Of a DNA stretch of 64,000 nt, positions 35,756 through 57,781 are shown in pieces. The notes under the pieces were generated by a model. It worked only from the letters and a program-made list of their open reading frames with translations. It did no database searches and was not told where the DNA came from. Both the position numbers and the translations under genes were made by a program. The number at the start of each line of letters is the position of its first letter. The stretch's first letter is position 1. Source of the stretch: Flaccisagitta enflata (lineage: Eukaryota > Chaetognatha > Sagittoidea > Aphragmophora); the NCBI GenBank assembly GCA_965153355.1, contig OZ231126.1, positions 54,746,001 to 54,810,000 of the forward strand, in the 5' to 3' direction.

Positions 35756-35845
35756 TTCGACTCGTGCTTACAGACGGACCGATGGACCGACGGACGGACG
35801 CGTCGGACAAAGCCTTTTACAGAGTTGCATGTCTGCAACTAAAAA
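35756..35845 (-). mobile_element. Terminal-hairpin repeat, AGTTGCA variant (partial)
   Basis: Hairpin AGTTGCAGACATGCAACT on the minus strand, then CTGTAAAAGGCTTTGTCCG and CCGTCCGTC tetranucleotides; the distal end is lost into AC-rich sequence at 35630-35710. Confidence 0.7.
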
Positions 35846-36002
35846 GGCCGCGCATCCGTTGGTCATTATTTGTTACATTTGCCTTGTTTGATCTTTTTCC
35901 TCCATTAATCTCATCGGTCTGAAATTTTCGACCGGCGAGACATAACATTGGACAAGTTCATCTCTTGCGTCAACAAGATTGTGTGTCTCTCGATGATGAT
36001 GA

Positions 36003-36499
<497 letters not shown>

Positions 36500-36701
36500 G
36501 ATGGTTGCGTCAGAATCGACAAAGACACTTATTTTCGCAACTCGACTGCAAGTCGGAAGGGGGAAAACTCGCCCAATTTGTGCCATTTTTCGTCCGTTTT
36601 TCTTCCATTTTTCTTCCGTTTTTCTCCCTGGTATATCCTGATCGATCGTAATTTTGCTTGGAATCTTGTATGACAATGGTCAACTCCAATATCGCACGAC
36701 A

Positions 36702-36765
36702 TTTTTTTAGTCGCGGACACGTTGAAGTGTCGTCCCGACGACCCATCCGTCCGTAACAATTTTTG
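36702..36765 (+). repeat. Terminal-hairpin repeat, end fragment
   Basis: TTTTTTTAGTCGCGGACACG followed by CCCATCCGTCCGTAACA; the rest is replaced by GT and CT microsatellite. Confidence 0.55.
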
Positions 36766-36804
36766 TCTACGAGCTTCTATTTGTCTGTCTGTCTTTATTT
36801 CTTT

Positions 36805-37230
<426 letters not shown>

Positions 37231-37244
37231 TTTGTTGTGTTTTT

Positions 37245-37535
37245 CCCTTCGGTCTTTTTGAGTCCTGCAGAGAAAAACGGATTTCCCTTTGTTTTATGAG
37301 GCGTTTGGGGAAGTTGCTGCATTTTGGGGGCAGAATGAGACTACGCATGAAATTAATAGCTAAGAAAGAGCTAATTCTCCTCTTTCAGATGACGCCAAGC
37401 AGAATTCTGTGCGATTGATAGTTTTGGAGCTATGATTTTTTAAATCTTTTTTTATTTTTTTGCATTTTTCCCCAAAACGCGGAATCGAGTCAATTGAAGT
37501 CTTTCTCTCTCTCTCTCTCTCTTGGTCTGTCTGTC

Positions 37536-37610
<75 letters not shown>

Positions 37611-37689
37611 TTTTTTTTCTCTCATTTTCTCCAGCAGCATTTACGACTTTTTTCCTACGGCGATTAGCCGCCCTTATTGGTATTCATAA
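37245..37689 (+). repeat. X-(CT)n-Y dispersed element, 5'-shortened copy
   Basis: Begins at CCCTTCGGTCTTTTTGAGTC, directly after the CTT tract, and ends in Y (GGCGATTAGCCGCCCTTATT) some 55 bp upstream of the start codon of the next gene. It may overlap that gene's promoter or 5' UTR. Confidence 0.8.
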
Positions 37690-37742
37690 ATAACCACAAC
37701 TTGAACCAGTCGCAATAATTTTATAGCATCATAAGCAAAAAG

Positions 37743-46496
<8,754 letters not shown>

Positions 46497-46501
<5 letters not shown>

Positions 46502-46577
46502 ATGAATGAATGAATGAATGAATGAATGAATGAATGAATGAATGAATGAATGAATGAATGAATGAATGAATGAATAA
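46497..46577. repeat. (GAAT)n microsatellite containing the stop codon of the six-exon gene
   Basis: GAA TGA ATG AAT: the TGA at 46499-46501 is the first repeat unit. Confidence 0.93.
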
Positions 46578-46579
46578 AT

Positions 46580-47182
46580 TAATGGATATATAAAAGAATG
46601 AATCAATGAGTGGTTGAATGAATGATTATGAAAGAGTTATGAAAGTACTGATTATTTGTTGTCATGTTGTTCCTTCAACTCCTTCATGAATGATTATGCC
46701 AACAAAACCCCATCCTTAGAGCCTTTATAGGCAGAATTTGACTAAAATGCTGATTCGGCCTGCCTTGCATCATCAGCAGATCGAAGGGGAACCTGAGGAT
46801 GGACAGTTCCAAGTGTCGGTAGCGGGCAACTAAAATCTTGAAATATTCTCTGAACAAGAAAAATTCCTCGAGGAATAGTCAAAATGCTTCTTCACTAACA
46901 CTATCAAGGAAACAAATACATCTACACCTGAAAATAAGCATCAACTTTGGAATAAAGCTGCTCCTTAACAAACTGAGTATTTTAAAAAGTTAAAACGAAT
47001 TTAAAAAATGGAACCAATCTGCTAATTATAGTTTGATTAGTTTACAAGTAGCATTCTTCCAGAGTTGGTGCATCATTTCAGGAGTAGATAACTGCAGATC
47101 ACGATGCTTTTTACATTCTCCATTTCTCATCAGCGGACTTGTCCACTTTGCGCTGGTTATTTCATGGATGCATTCTAACCTA
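46580..47182. other. Intergenic, no gene seen
   Basis: No supported feature. Confidence 0.35.
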
Positions 47183-47303
47183 AACAAGGCCGGATTAGAC
47201 CCGGATACACGGCAAGACAGTCGCGGATGGTTGGGCAGGGGCCGTAATGCAAAAACCGCTCGAAATTCAACAAGGCCAACACCTTACAGTCGCGTGCGGT
47301 TGT
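47183..47303 (-). mobile_element. Terminal-hairpin repeat, rearranged copy
   Basis: AACAAGGCCGGATTAGACCC, GGATACACGGCAAGACAGTC, GGTTGGGCAGGGGCCG, then a second AACAAGGCCAACACCTTACA and GTCGCGTGCGG. Two distal ends are fused; the hairpin is lost. ATAAGACCAAAAGACTAAA decamer-like units follow to 47360. Confidence 0.6.
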
Positions 47304-47970
47304 TAAGACCATAAGACCAAAAGACTAAAAGACTAAAACACCAAAAGACTAAGAGACTAAATGTAAATTGAATTAAAATAACTTTGAAAAACTTAAAATG
47401 ACTTATAATAGCATGGCTCATGGCATTTATTACATGAGGACATTCAATGTTTTCCCGCTGTCTGCTGACTCATCAAGCATGCATACGTCCAAACTGGGTA
47501 AAGAATATCCAATTCATAGGTCCCTCAATTAGCTAAGTTCAATTTTCTGTAGTTACAGAAGGAAACGGAAATCTGAAGAAAACTTCTCAATTCCTGTAAC
47601 TTCCTGGCGCCGGTCTTAAGTTCCCTACTGGGCCACAGCCATGCGGACAAAAATGCTTTGGACAGGGCCCCGTAGATTTAAGCATAGTTTCTGAAGGAGA
47701 TAAATGCAGTAGAAATTTGTATCATATAAAGCACACAATGCGGAAGGAATCGTCATAGTGACTCCCGGGAAGGAAAAGTACTCAAGCCATCATAAAAAAT
47801 CGATGACGACTTCTATCTCTTTCCCATAGTTTCTTGATCTTTGTCTGCAATGGGTATCACCATGACAGTGCAAAGCACACTTTTGACAGAGGGCTTTTGA
47901 TGAAAAAAAACAAAAGACAATCGCATCGCTACTCATAATGACTTAAAATGATGGCAAACGGCAAAACAAG
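47304..47970. other. Intergenic, no gene seen
   Basis: No supported feature beyond the AAAGACTAAA-like tandem units at the start. Confidence 0.35.
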
Positions 47971-48124
47971 TGTTACAGACGGACGGACAGACAAACCAAC
48001 CGACGGAGTGGTAGACAAAGCTGGTTGTAGAGTCGCGTGCACGCGACTAAAAATATTTGTAACCAACGTGCCGATGTACCGACAGCCACGGCAAGGTGTA
48101 GAGTCGCGTGTCCGCGACTAAAAA
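47971..48124 (-). mobile_element. Two adjacent terminal-hairpin ends (minus)
   Basis: First: CGGACGGACAGAC tract, GTTGTAGAGTCGCGTGCACG ending CGACTAAAAAT at 48050. Second: AAGGTGTAGAGTCGCGTGTC ending CGCGACTAAAAA at 48124. Both lack distal ends. Confidence 0.7.
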
Positions 48125-48524
48125 TCTATCAATCTATGTATGCGCTACGGCAATCAGCAATCACAACCAATATGACTAGAAAAAAAAAAACTTTTTATTA
48201 GTATGAAAACAAGCATGATGCAAGAATGATACAAACAACTTGCATGTTTTGTTTTGTTTTTGCTTTTGTTTTTTTTTAATTAAAGAAGGACAATCAGAAA
48301 GGTTAAGTGTATGAAATACAGCGCGTAAACGTAAGCTGCAGGTTGTTATAGGCAGATTAAAAAATATAAATTTCTCTGCTATAAAGGCATCTTAAAAATG
48401 TCATTTTGCTACGTGAATTGTTTTGTTCCGATGTTAAGTAAATTGTATTCAAGTCGCAAAAGCGTTACATGGTCAGCAGTACCCGATGCCCCTAAGTTAG
48501 TGTGTGTGGGAATGAGATTATGAG
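48125..48524. other. Intergenic, no gene seen
   Basis: It ends in the CAAAAGCGTTACATGGTCAG / AGTACCCGATGCCCC motif that precedes hairpin-TIR elements. Confidence 0.35.
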
Positions 48525-49060
48525 AGGGGCAGCGGCCCCGGAGGGGCCGATGACCTATGATTCCACATAGGACAATTTTCTCCGGTTTGAGAAGCTGGTT
48601 TGGAGGGCTGAGAGGCCTGATTTTGGCTCTGAAAGGTCTGATTTAGGGTGTGAGAGGCGTAGTTTGGGGTCTGAGAGGCTTGATTTGGGGTCTGAAAGGC
48701 CTTATTTGGGTCTGAGGGGTCTAATTTGGGGTCTGAAAAGCCTGACATGGGGTCTGAGGCCTAATTTGGATCTGAGAGGCCTAATTTGGGGTCTGAGAAG
48801 CCTGATCTGGAGTCTGGGAGGCCTGATTTGGTGTCTGAGAGGCCTGATTTGGGGTCTGGGAGGCCTGATTTAAGGTCTGAGAAGCCTGATTTGGGGTCAG
48901 AAAGGTCTGATTTGGAGTCAAAAAGGCCTGATTGGGGGTCTTTATTTGAGGCTTGGGGGGGACAGACGGACAGACAGACGGACGGACGGACGGACGGAAA
49001 CCGGAGAAAATTGCCCTATGTGGAATCATAGGTCATCGGCCCCTCCGGGGCCGCTGCCCA
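48525..49060. mobile_element. Hairpin-TIR/minisatellite element, copy G
   Basis: Left GGGGCAGCGGCCCCGGAGGG, CCGATGACCTATGATTCCAC, ATAGGACAATTTTCTCCGG; right CCGGAGAAAATTGCCCTATG, TGGAATCATAGGTCATCGGC, CCCTCCGGGGCCGCTGCCC. The two ends match each other better than they match other copies. Core ~20-bp units (GGGGTCTGAGAGGCCTGATT) and GGAC repeats. Confidence 0.85.
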
Positions 49061-49835
49061 AAAAAGGGTACTTTAAGTAATCACCCGATTGCAATTTCTT
49101 CAAATCAAGTTGACATGTACAACTTGGATAAAAAAAAGACGCACGAACTTACTTATTGATAAAACAGATACAAACGAAAAACTTTTGCTACTCTTAATTG
49201 AGACATTTTTTCAAAAAATCTTTCAATCTAGACCAACCCCAGGTTTATATCTATATCTTGGTTTAGAAGCTAAAGCCCTGCAAAGAGAAGCACGAATTTG
49301 CTAAAATGAACTTCTTATAAAGGGATGCGAAACTGGAATTAGCATTGTTTTCACTCAACTTAAACTCTTTCCAAACAAAAAGAGACAGCAACGCCAGATT
49401 GGCGCCAAATGAAAGTACTTTGGAAGGGCTTTCAAATGGTCAAGAATTCTAATCAGTTTTTCTTGGCAAGATGAGCCATTCAAAAGTGCGTCTTTTTTCT
49501 TCTAAGTGATAGTGCTCTCATTTAGGAAAGCATATAAAAGGGGTCGGTATGGGAAATATCACAAAAATAATCTCTAATACAACTGGGTTACCAAATATGT
49601 TGAAAACACCTTAAGTAATCGTCATGATGACGAGGTTGCAACCAACAGACAGCAATTTTGCTTAAATAACATGAAACTAAAAATTTGGGATCTCGTCTAG
49701 ACTTGATGTAAACAGGGGCTAACATACCACATAACGTACAAACGAATGATACAAGGGTTACAATGACATTTATAACAGAATATTGCGATTTGGTAAGTCA
49801 GAAGAAGCATTTGTCCCCACATTTATCAGTTGCTA
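49061..49835. other. Intergenic, no gene seen
   Basis: No supported feature. Confidence 0.35.
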
Positions 49836-50439
49836 CAGTACCTTCCGAGCAAACCCGGCTAAAACTGGAGGATTAATTTTTGTTACTTTAATTTTATTTC
49901 TCAAACTTCATTTTTTGTATTTAACTTAATTAAAAAATACTTAATTCCTTGAACATATTTGGCCATCAAAAAAAATAACTTGTGAAATCAAAGTGCATGA
50001 AGACATCAATATTGAGTGTTCTGACCCAGACCATTAAATTTGGCAGAAAATTTTACCTATCCTAGACTACAAGAACAGCTCAGTCAAACAATTATTTCAG
50101 ATTTTACAGTCATTTGAAGTTTGTAAGGACAATTGTCCTAAATTATTTTGAGACAATTATCCTTAAAAACTTTAAATGACCATAAAATCTGAAATAATTG
50201 TCTGACTGAGCTGTTCTTGTAGTCTAGGATAGATAAAATTTTCTGCCGAATCTAATGGTCTGGGTCAGAACACTCAATGTTGAGGTCTTCATGCATTTCA
50301 AGTTATTGACGGCCAAATATGTTCAAGGAATTAAGTATCTTTTAATTAAGTTAGATACAAAAAATGAAGTTTGGGAAATAAAATCAAAGTAACAAAAATT
50401 AATCCTCCAGTTTTAGCCGGGTTTGCTTGGAAGGTACTG
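49836..50439. mobile_element. Palindromic foldback MITE with TA target duplication (copy 2)
   Basis: CAGTACCTTCCGAGCAAACC ... GGTTTGCTTGGAAGGTACTG, TA at 49834-49835 and 50440-50441. Same family as 31164-31783, with long complementary arms. Confidence 0.88.
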
Positions 50440-50441
50440 TA

Positions 50442-51121
50442 TAAAAACTGTTTCTATGATTTAAAGATGAGTAACAAGATCCACAGTAAATTTGATACAC
50501 TGATACACAATAATTTCTATCTTTTAACTTCGATTCGTCATGATCATTGTTTTAAGCAACTGTTATGAAACCAAAGTAGCTTTTATACTAATTGGACAAT
50601 TCTTAATTCAAGTCGACAACTGTTTAAGCACAGAGTTATTTTGATTTTTTTTTAAGGTAGATATTTTTTGCAACAATCAATAATTTACACCATGCCATCA
50701 AAAAAAATTTTTGTCACAGAATTCTCTAATTCATATGATATGGACAATTGTATAACAAGCAGAATCTGAGTCACCTTGTAAAATTGTTTCCAATTAGATC
50801 GTTCTGTGGTTATATCATTTCAACGAACTTTTATGTTGTCACACTTGAGGCCCCTCTTTGTCTTAAATATATATTCAAATTGATTGTGAGATGAAATATT
50901 TCTGACTAAGGCCCAATGCTTTGTAAGGGACTTTTCTGCTTCTGTTGTCACCATATAGATCATGTTGAAACAGGACTCTATGATTATCTTTTTGCTTAGT
51001 CAAGATTGGGAAAATGTTCGTAGCAGGTAAACGTAACTAACAACTTGCTGAATGTCAGACCATGCCTATATGCTTATTGTTATTGTTTCTGTGTTGATGA
51101 ATTCCAAGAGGATTTTCTCTG
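50442..51121. other. Intergenic, no gene seen
   Basis: No supported feature. Confidence 0.35.
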
Positions 51122-51428
51122 GAGGCCTGTATATAATTGGGCCTGTACATAAAAAGGGTTTGGAGATGGGGAAGGAAATCAAAGGGGGAAAAAAGAGAAA
51201 ATAAGAGAATTTGGGGATTTTGGGGAAATATAAGTTTTGGCAGTACCAAATCATAAAAGCTATTTGGTAAAAGACATTTTATCACTGTTTAAACCTTAAA
51301 TTCACTGTTTTATTGTTTTATGGGGAAGAATATCATAGATTCTAAAACACGCGACGCGACATGCTGTGGAGAAGAATATCAAAGGCAAGGGGGGGGGATC
51401 AAAAGCGACTCAATCATATACACCCCTG
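51122..51428. mobile_element. hAT-type MITE, copy C, in the 3' flank of the SAMD9-like gene
   Basis: Ends GAGGCCTGTATATAATTG and CTCAATCATATACACCCCTG; perfect 8-bp duplication TTTCTCTG (51114-51121, 51429-51436). It starts 45 bp past the stop codon of the minus-strand gene and offers AATAAA on that strand (51314-51309). Confidence 0.88.
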
Positions 51429-51472
51429 TTTCTCTGTTTGTTGAACATTTGGAAGGACTTATCACTTCATGG

Positions 51473-54400
51473 TTAATGCTTCAACACAATGTCCTTGGCC
51501 TCGATCCCGTAATCGATAGTGAAAGCGAGGCTGAACTCAACATGCTTACCCCTCATCATCTGGATGGATAATGGAGGTCTGCCGTCAATCTGACGTAATG
51601 CGCGATGATTAAAGAAAGCCTCAATCGGACTGTTATCTTCTTTCTTTGGACATTCCTTCCCTCCGATGCTGATCAAAGAGATCTTGTCCCAATGGTCATG
51701 GACATTTCTCGATCTCCTCCTCACAACGCCTTCACATCGTTCAGGCTCATGCACAGGCTTCCCTTTGAAGGAACGAACCATAAGCTTGACCTCCTTCTTG
51801 TCTGATCTTCCAAGCCATTCTCTTTTGAAAGCATACTTTGATGTTAGAATTTTCTTGTGCATGGACCTCTGTCGCAGGCCTTCAAATTTCTCTAGTGCAT
51901 CTATGAATATAGGGTAATCCTCGTACTTGCTTCCCGAGCCAATTCCAATGATAAACTTAATCACAGCCACGTAATATGTGAATAAATCAATGTTGGGAAA
52001 CTTCCTTTCGCAATGGTCAACTATTTCCAGAACCTTGGTCAACGGAGTATCAGGATATTTTGGCGATCTGATAGCCATTATGTAATCCTGGAAATCCCTT
52101 TCTACCCATTTTTCTCCAGCTCTAGAATCGGTGCAATCCTCCTTGAGGAATAACTCGAGATTATACACCGCTTGGCTCAGATATTCGTTTTCTTCGACAT
52201 TGTTGAAGGAGCCATAAGTGTCACTTTTGACTGGTTTTTGTCCATCCTTTGCAAGAACAATGAGCTTCAATGCAGTATTCCACATCCGTCTCTGTTTCAG
52301 AGAGCCTCCCTCAAACGCTTCCAGGTCAATGGAATGGAAGAGGTGTTTGTAACGCAAATTTACGTTTTTGATTTCTAGATCTGCGGTGGTATCCGTGTTG
52401 TAAACGCATTGACTGGATTTGCTGATGAGGTACTCGACTTCGTCAAATGATTCATTGACGATCTCAATCGCGTCATTTACCCACTTTGGCGCGCGCTGTA
52501 TTTTGCTTAAAGGGGTTTTATTCAAATCAAGCATTTTTCTTTTCACTGTGAATTCACAGAAGGTAAGGCGGAGGATAGCGTCATGCAAGTAAGTGTGGAA
52601 GTAATGCTCGGAGTCTCCAGTGGTATACTCTCTGCTTCTTCTGAAATTCTTGCAACTTCTGATGAGCAGTGGCACAGTTTCCTGCATATCCGGTTCAGAA
52701 TATCTGTCATTCAGAGACCTGACCACTCTACTTTTGTCCATGAGTGCAAACATTTGATAGACAAGTGTTGCTGTGTGATGATGAGGATTTTTTGGAAACC
52801 TCTGGTTTGCACCTGGGGATTTTGAGCGTTCAAATTCAGCAATTGCTTCCTCAACTAAAGTCACAGCTTTTAGAAAGTGCTTTTCAGCTTGTTCATAGTC
52901 ATTGCAGCTCCGATAATAGAACCTGGCAACATGAGCTTGTGTGTGGGGGTCATCGATTAGAGTATCACGCAATTTTTCAAAGACCTCTCGTTGTTGGGTA
53001 AGAGTCCTCATATCCATGATAACTTTGCAGTATGGACCCTTGTCCTCTGAATTTCGATCAGTAAAAATGTTTGCCAACAATTGTTGGTCTGGTCTATCAA
53101 TCTCCTCCTCATCATCCACGATGAAATCAATGAATTTTTTTGCCAAAGAAGGCAGCATATGTGAGCTCTTATAGCTGTCACTCTTTGTTGCAAGATTAAG
53201 TATCTCCTCAGAAATGAGTGGATGCATCATTTTGACTTTACTATCATTGGGTGAATTTGCAGGTTTCACAAGATATTCCATGGAATTCTCAATGGCCGCA
53301 TCTCTTAACAATGCCCCTCTTTGTCCACCAATGAGTGATGAGAATCTTTGAAGTTCAATACTTCTATGGTCACCACTGCTGGAAAAGACATCAGCAAATG
53401 ACAGAAGCTTGCAAATCTCCTGTTGCTCAACTGGAAGTTCCTCATACACATTTTTCACAAATTTTTTCAAGCCAGAAAACTGCTCACAACATGCTGCCAA
53501 GCAGTACTCAATAAGGAAGGCATTCTGCAATTGATGAAATTTTTGCCTTTTCTTTGGATGGACAGTACAAAGGTGTTGAATCATTTTTATCGATTCTTGC
53601 TTATCAAATTTACCAACTAAGGTGAAACGCTTTCTCCAATTACAGTCCACCGTCAACTTGTTTTCACGCACAGTAACACTTCTTTTAGTAGTAAGAAGTA
53701 CTGCAATGTACTCTTTCATTCTTCGCTGTAAAGCAAGGACCAAGGATTCATTGGGATCATCTAAAAATAGAAGCACTGGCTTACTAGTTCTGTCATGAAC
53801 GATCTTTACCACTTCGCTAATCCGATCAGCTTGATCAGCCACTGGGAGTTTTTGCAGCTTATCTAGTTTTACTTGTCCACAAGGGTACTCTTTGTGGAAA
53901 CTCCAAAGTAGTTGCATAGCTAATGTTGTGCAACCACCCCCCGGACTGTGAAGAATTTCAATGTGTCCTTTTTCCATCCTCAAGAGCTCTCTGAGACTAA
54001 GCTGGACCTCCTCAAAACAACTTCTCTTAATTGAGAAAAACTCGTCTGAGGTGGTATACCATGACTGCCAGTGCAATCCAGTCCCTCTCAAGAAGTTGCG
54101 GGTAATCATCCTGATCTCCTCTTCATCATCCGTGGAAATGCTTTTCAAAAACAGCATATCAAGAGTCAGCTCTATATCTTGGATTTCAGCACTGTAAGTT
54201 TGGGTTGTTTTGTTTCGACTGCTGCTTGGTGGGCAACAGATAGCCAATTGAACTCTGAGGGGTGACACTTGTGTCACACCAGATAGTGGCAAGTGCTGTC
54301 TTCATATCCACATCAATGTAGTGTAGATCAAGAGAACAATCAAAAGCTGAAAGTTTTCTGGGAGAGCATGCAATCAACCTCATGTAAGGAGTATCACTGT

Positions 54401-55950
54401 AATTTGACTCAAAAAATTCAAGTAGCTTTTCCAAATGTGAGTCAAGATGCTGTGAAGAATTGTCCCACAGTATGATCACTTGATAGACTGTTTCTCTTCC
54501 TTTGTTGCTGAACTCATCCAACTTATCTCGAATTTTTTTCAGGTATGGTAAAGTATTTTTGAACCACTTTTTGTGATTTTCATCCATATTCTTTTCTGTT
54601 GAGGAGCCCATCAAGAGGACCCAAGTTGTAGATCCCTCCTCAAGTCTTGCTACAGGCTCATTCCAGAGAACTGTTGCTACCTTTCTTGTAGCGAGGTCTT
54701 CTGCCAAACGTAGTAGGCCATCATCCTGAGAATCAAAATCAAGCACCAGGAGCCAGGGAATTTGTAACATCCTGACGTAGTATTTGAGTATCTCGGGCTG
54801 AACAACGCCAGTAATCAGAATGTAGTGACCATGTCCTCTACCCCATTGAAATTTATCTGCGGCAAGGGAGAGTTGCTCATTGTACAGTAGTGTGAGCTCA
54901 TCCGCATCCTTCTCATCAATTTTTGGCACATCAACTACATTCATCCATTGTAGCAAGGCACGGTAAGACGCATCATACTTGTTGATTTGCACGTCCTCAT
55001 AACCAATCCTTGACCAAAAACTAGATTCATTTTTGGCTAAACGGCTCCCATCTGAGAATTGGATCTCATGCAATACCGCAACAGGTGCTTTTGCACAATT
55101 CTTACATGATGCAACTTCATAGACTCCCAGTCGACATGTGTTTGAGAACTGATCTTGATAAGATATTTCATAGACAGAGAATTGGGGCGCATTACTAAAA
55201 TGGGTTTCATCTGAAAATTGAAGATCAGACTCGGTGATTAGCTTGCTTGTTCCTGACATACCAACCACTTCACCACCAAAATCAGGCTGTGGTTTTATTC
55301 CAATCAGAATAAATCCCTTAGCACGGTCTGCTGTGTTCCAAATGCTGATAATTTCTTTGGCAAGTTGACTCATTCGTGGAATTGTTTTGTGTATCGTTAT
55401 GCTCCTGTTAGGTACGCCAGTGCAAAGAATTTTATCCATGTTGGAAGAAGATAAGCGACCATCACCAAAATCAAAATGAGCAGGAGGTTGGGGGAGTTGC
55501 ATTCCTTCCACTTCTCGTTCTGTAATTGTTAAAAAGTATCAAGATGTTAGGATATGTTCCGTAATTCTTTGCGTACTTACAGGGTCCGAAATTGTGACTG
55601 TAGTTCAGATATTCATGGCTGTTTATGAAAAAAAAAATCTTTTTTACCACACATTTTTAGTCGCGTGCTCGCGACTTCACAACCCGCTACGTTGGTCCGT
55701 CGGTTGGTCACCGTTTGCTTCTTTAGCATTTTCGGGCGTCTTTTTCATTACTGCTCCTGCCCAAATGCTTGAGTTAGCATGTTTCATCACTGCCCCTGCC
55801 CAGCCGCAAGCATCTTGGGTAGCCGTGTATCCGGCCTTTTTTAGTTGGGGACTCTCTTCTTTCCCCGTCGTCCGTCCATCGTATGTCCATTGGTCGGTAA
55901 TGATTGAGTCGAAAAGTGAAAACACGAGTGTTTTAGATACTTTTTGGGTA

Positions 55951-56043
<93 letters not shown>

Positions 56044-56047
56044 AGGG

Positions 56048-56098
<51 letters not shown>

Positions 56099-57695
56099 AC
56101 TTCTCTCCTACTGCGAGAAACGCCATTACTATTATGACTTCATTTTCGAATTACCATTTGAGAAAAATGAAAGGAAAATGAAGATCTTGATAAGAGGTCA
56201 TCAAAAACTGCAGCTAGCTACATGGCTATTTCAGTATTTAGTACACTCACCACTCGATCCTCTTGAAGTTTCCGCAGATAAACCCTGGACGTGATGAAGC
56301 GTTTGCCGGACCAAATCTCCGTGCTGGGCAAGTTCTTGCCGAACCATGATGCATTCTTGTCTCGTTTGCTGAGAAATCGTCTGCGTTTCAGCTGCAACAG
56401 CCTTAGAAGACATGACCAACTGCTTTGTTTCTACATGGAGAGATCGATTTGCATCGTTAGCTTCTTGTTGCCCTTGGCTGACGGCGTTGACTTGTTCAAG
56501 TATTTCGCGCCTCGAGGAGATCACATTGTCCTCAACCGATTTGATTGTTTCCTGCATTTCAGCTTGTTTCTGTTCTCCTTTTCTTTGGTCATCTTGCACT
56601 TTTTGTAATTGGTTCATTGTCTCTTTCCCTTGAGTATGAACCGACGCGACATCACGCTGAATTTCTGTCAAGGCCCCCATCGTACAGAAGCCAATACGCA
56701 CTTCTCGCTCATACTCTTGCTTCAAGAGTTTGGTGAATCGGTCAGTTGCATCTCTATCTAAGACTTCCAGTTTCAAGTCCTCAATATTCAAATGCTCCGC
56801 CGGCCTGAGTTTCCTGATACACTCGGAGATGGTTTCCCATCGTTCGTGGAATTCCGACTGAGAGACGGTGCCAGATTCGTTGTGAGCTAGTCTGTTTCGT
56901 AGTCCGCGCAGGATTTTGAGTGATTCGAGTGCACCTTCGAACCACTCTTTCGCGCTGGCGTCATCAATGTTGTGTTCAAAATAGGGACCTTGGTCGTTTG
57001 AATCGTAACCAAATCTGTCCAGCAGGTAGGTTAGTAAACTTATATCTAGATTTTCACTGCTGACCGCGTTTCCTTGGCGGTCGGGGAAAAGTTTGAAAAA
57101 CTCTTGTGGAAATATCAGCCCTCCTTTGTTGTTTTTGAATTTTGTATCGCTTCGGATAATTTCTTTTTTGGGCGCAAGCCATTCACAAAGAAACTTCCCC
57201 CATTGGCGCAATGGACATTTGCGCTAGGGGCCTCCTTCACCAGCGCTGCTGTGTTTCTGGCACCATTGCTCTAGTTACAATCTGGCTTCTGCAAACATGC
57301 TATCTTAGGCGCAGTTAGTTTTCTTAGCGCATTAGTGCACCAAGACATTAGCGCACACACTTACTTTGTTTCATTGTAAATCGCGAAGTAGTATTTCTTT
57401 CGGATGAAAATCCTTCAGTTGAAATCTATCGATTTTATCTTTTAAGTTGCTTGTCGCTATGACTAATTCTTATATGTAAGCTCTAAATCAAGGGATATCC
57501 ATTTAAGGATGGATTTAAGCCCAGGATTTCACTTCGCGAATCAGTCGAGTGTGCGCAAGTTCATTTCCTGCTTGCTCTCTGCCCCAGAACAGTAGACACA
57601 TTTTTCTAAGGGTTAAGACTTCGTGGAATGAGTTGAACAAGCTCATAGGAGTGTGCTTGTGTTTGTTTATGGGTGTATGAGTATGTGTTTGTGCA

Positions 57696-57781
<86 letters not shown>

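Larger units (their letters stand above)
55520..56250 (-). other. 731-bp intron carrying a hairpin repeat and GT/CT microsatellites
   Basis: Donor AGTG|GTGAGTGT, acceptor TTAACAATTACAG|AACGAG. It contains 55654-55840 (hairpin repeat) and the (GT)n-(CT)n tract 55958-56096. Confidence 0.85.
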
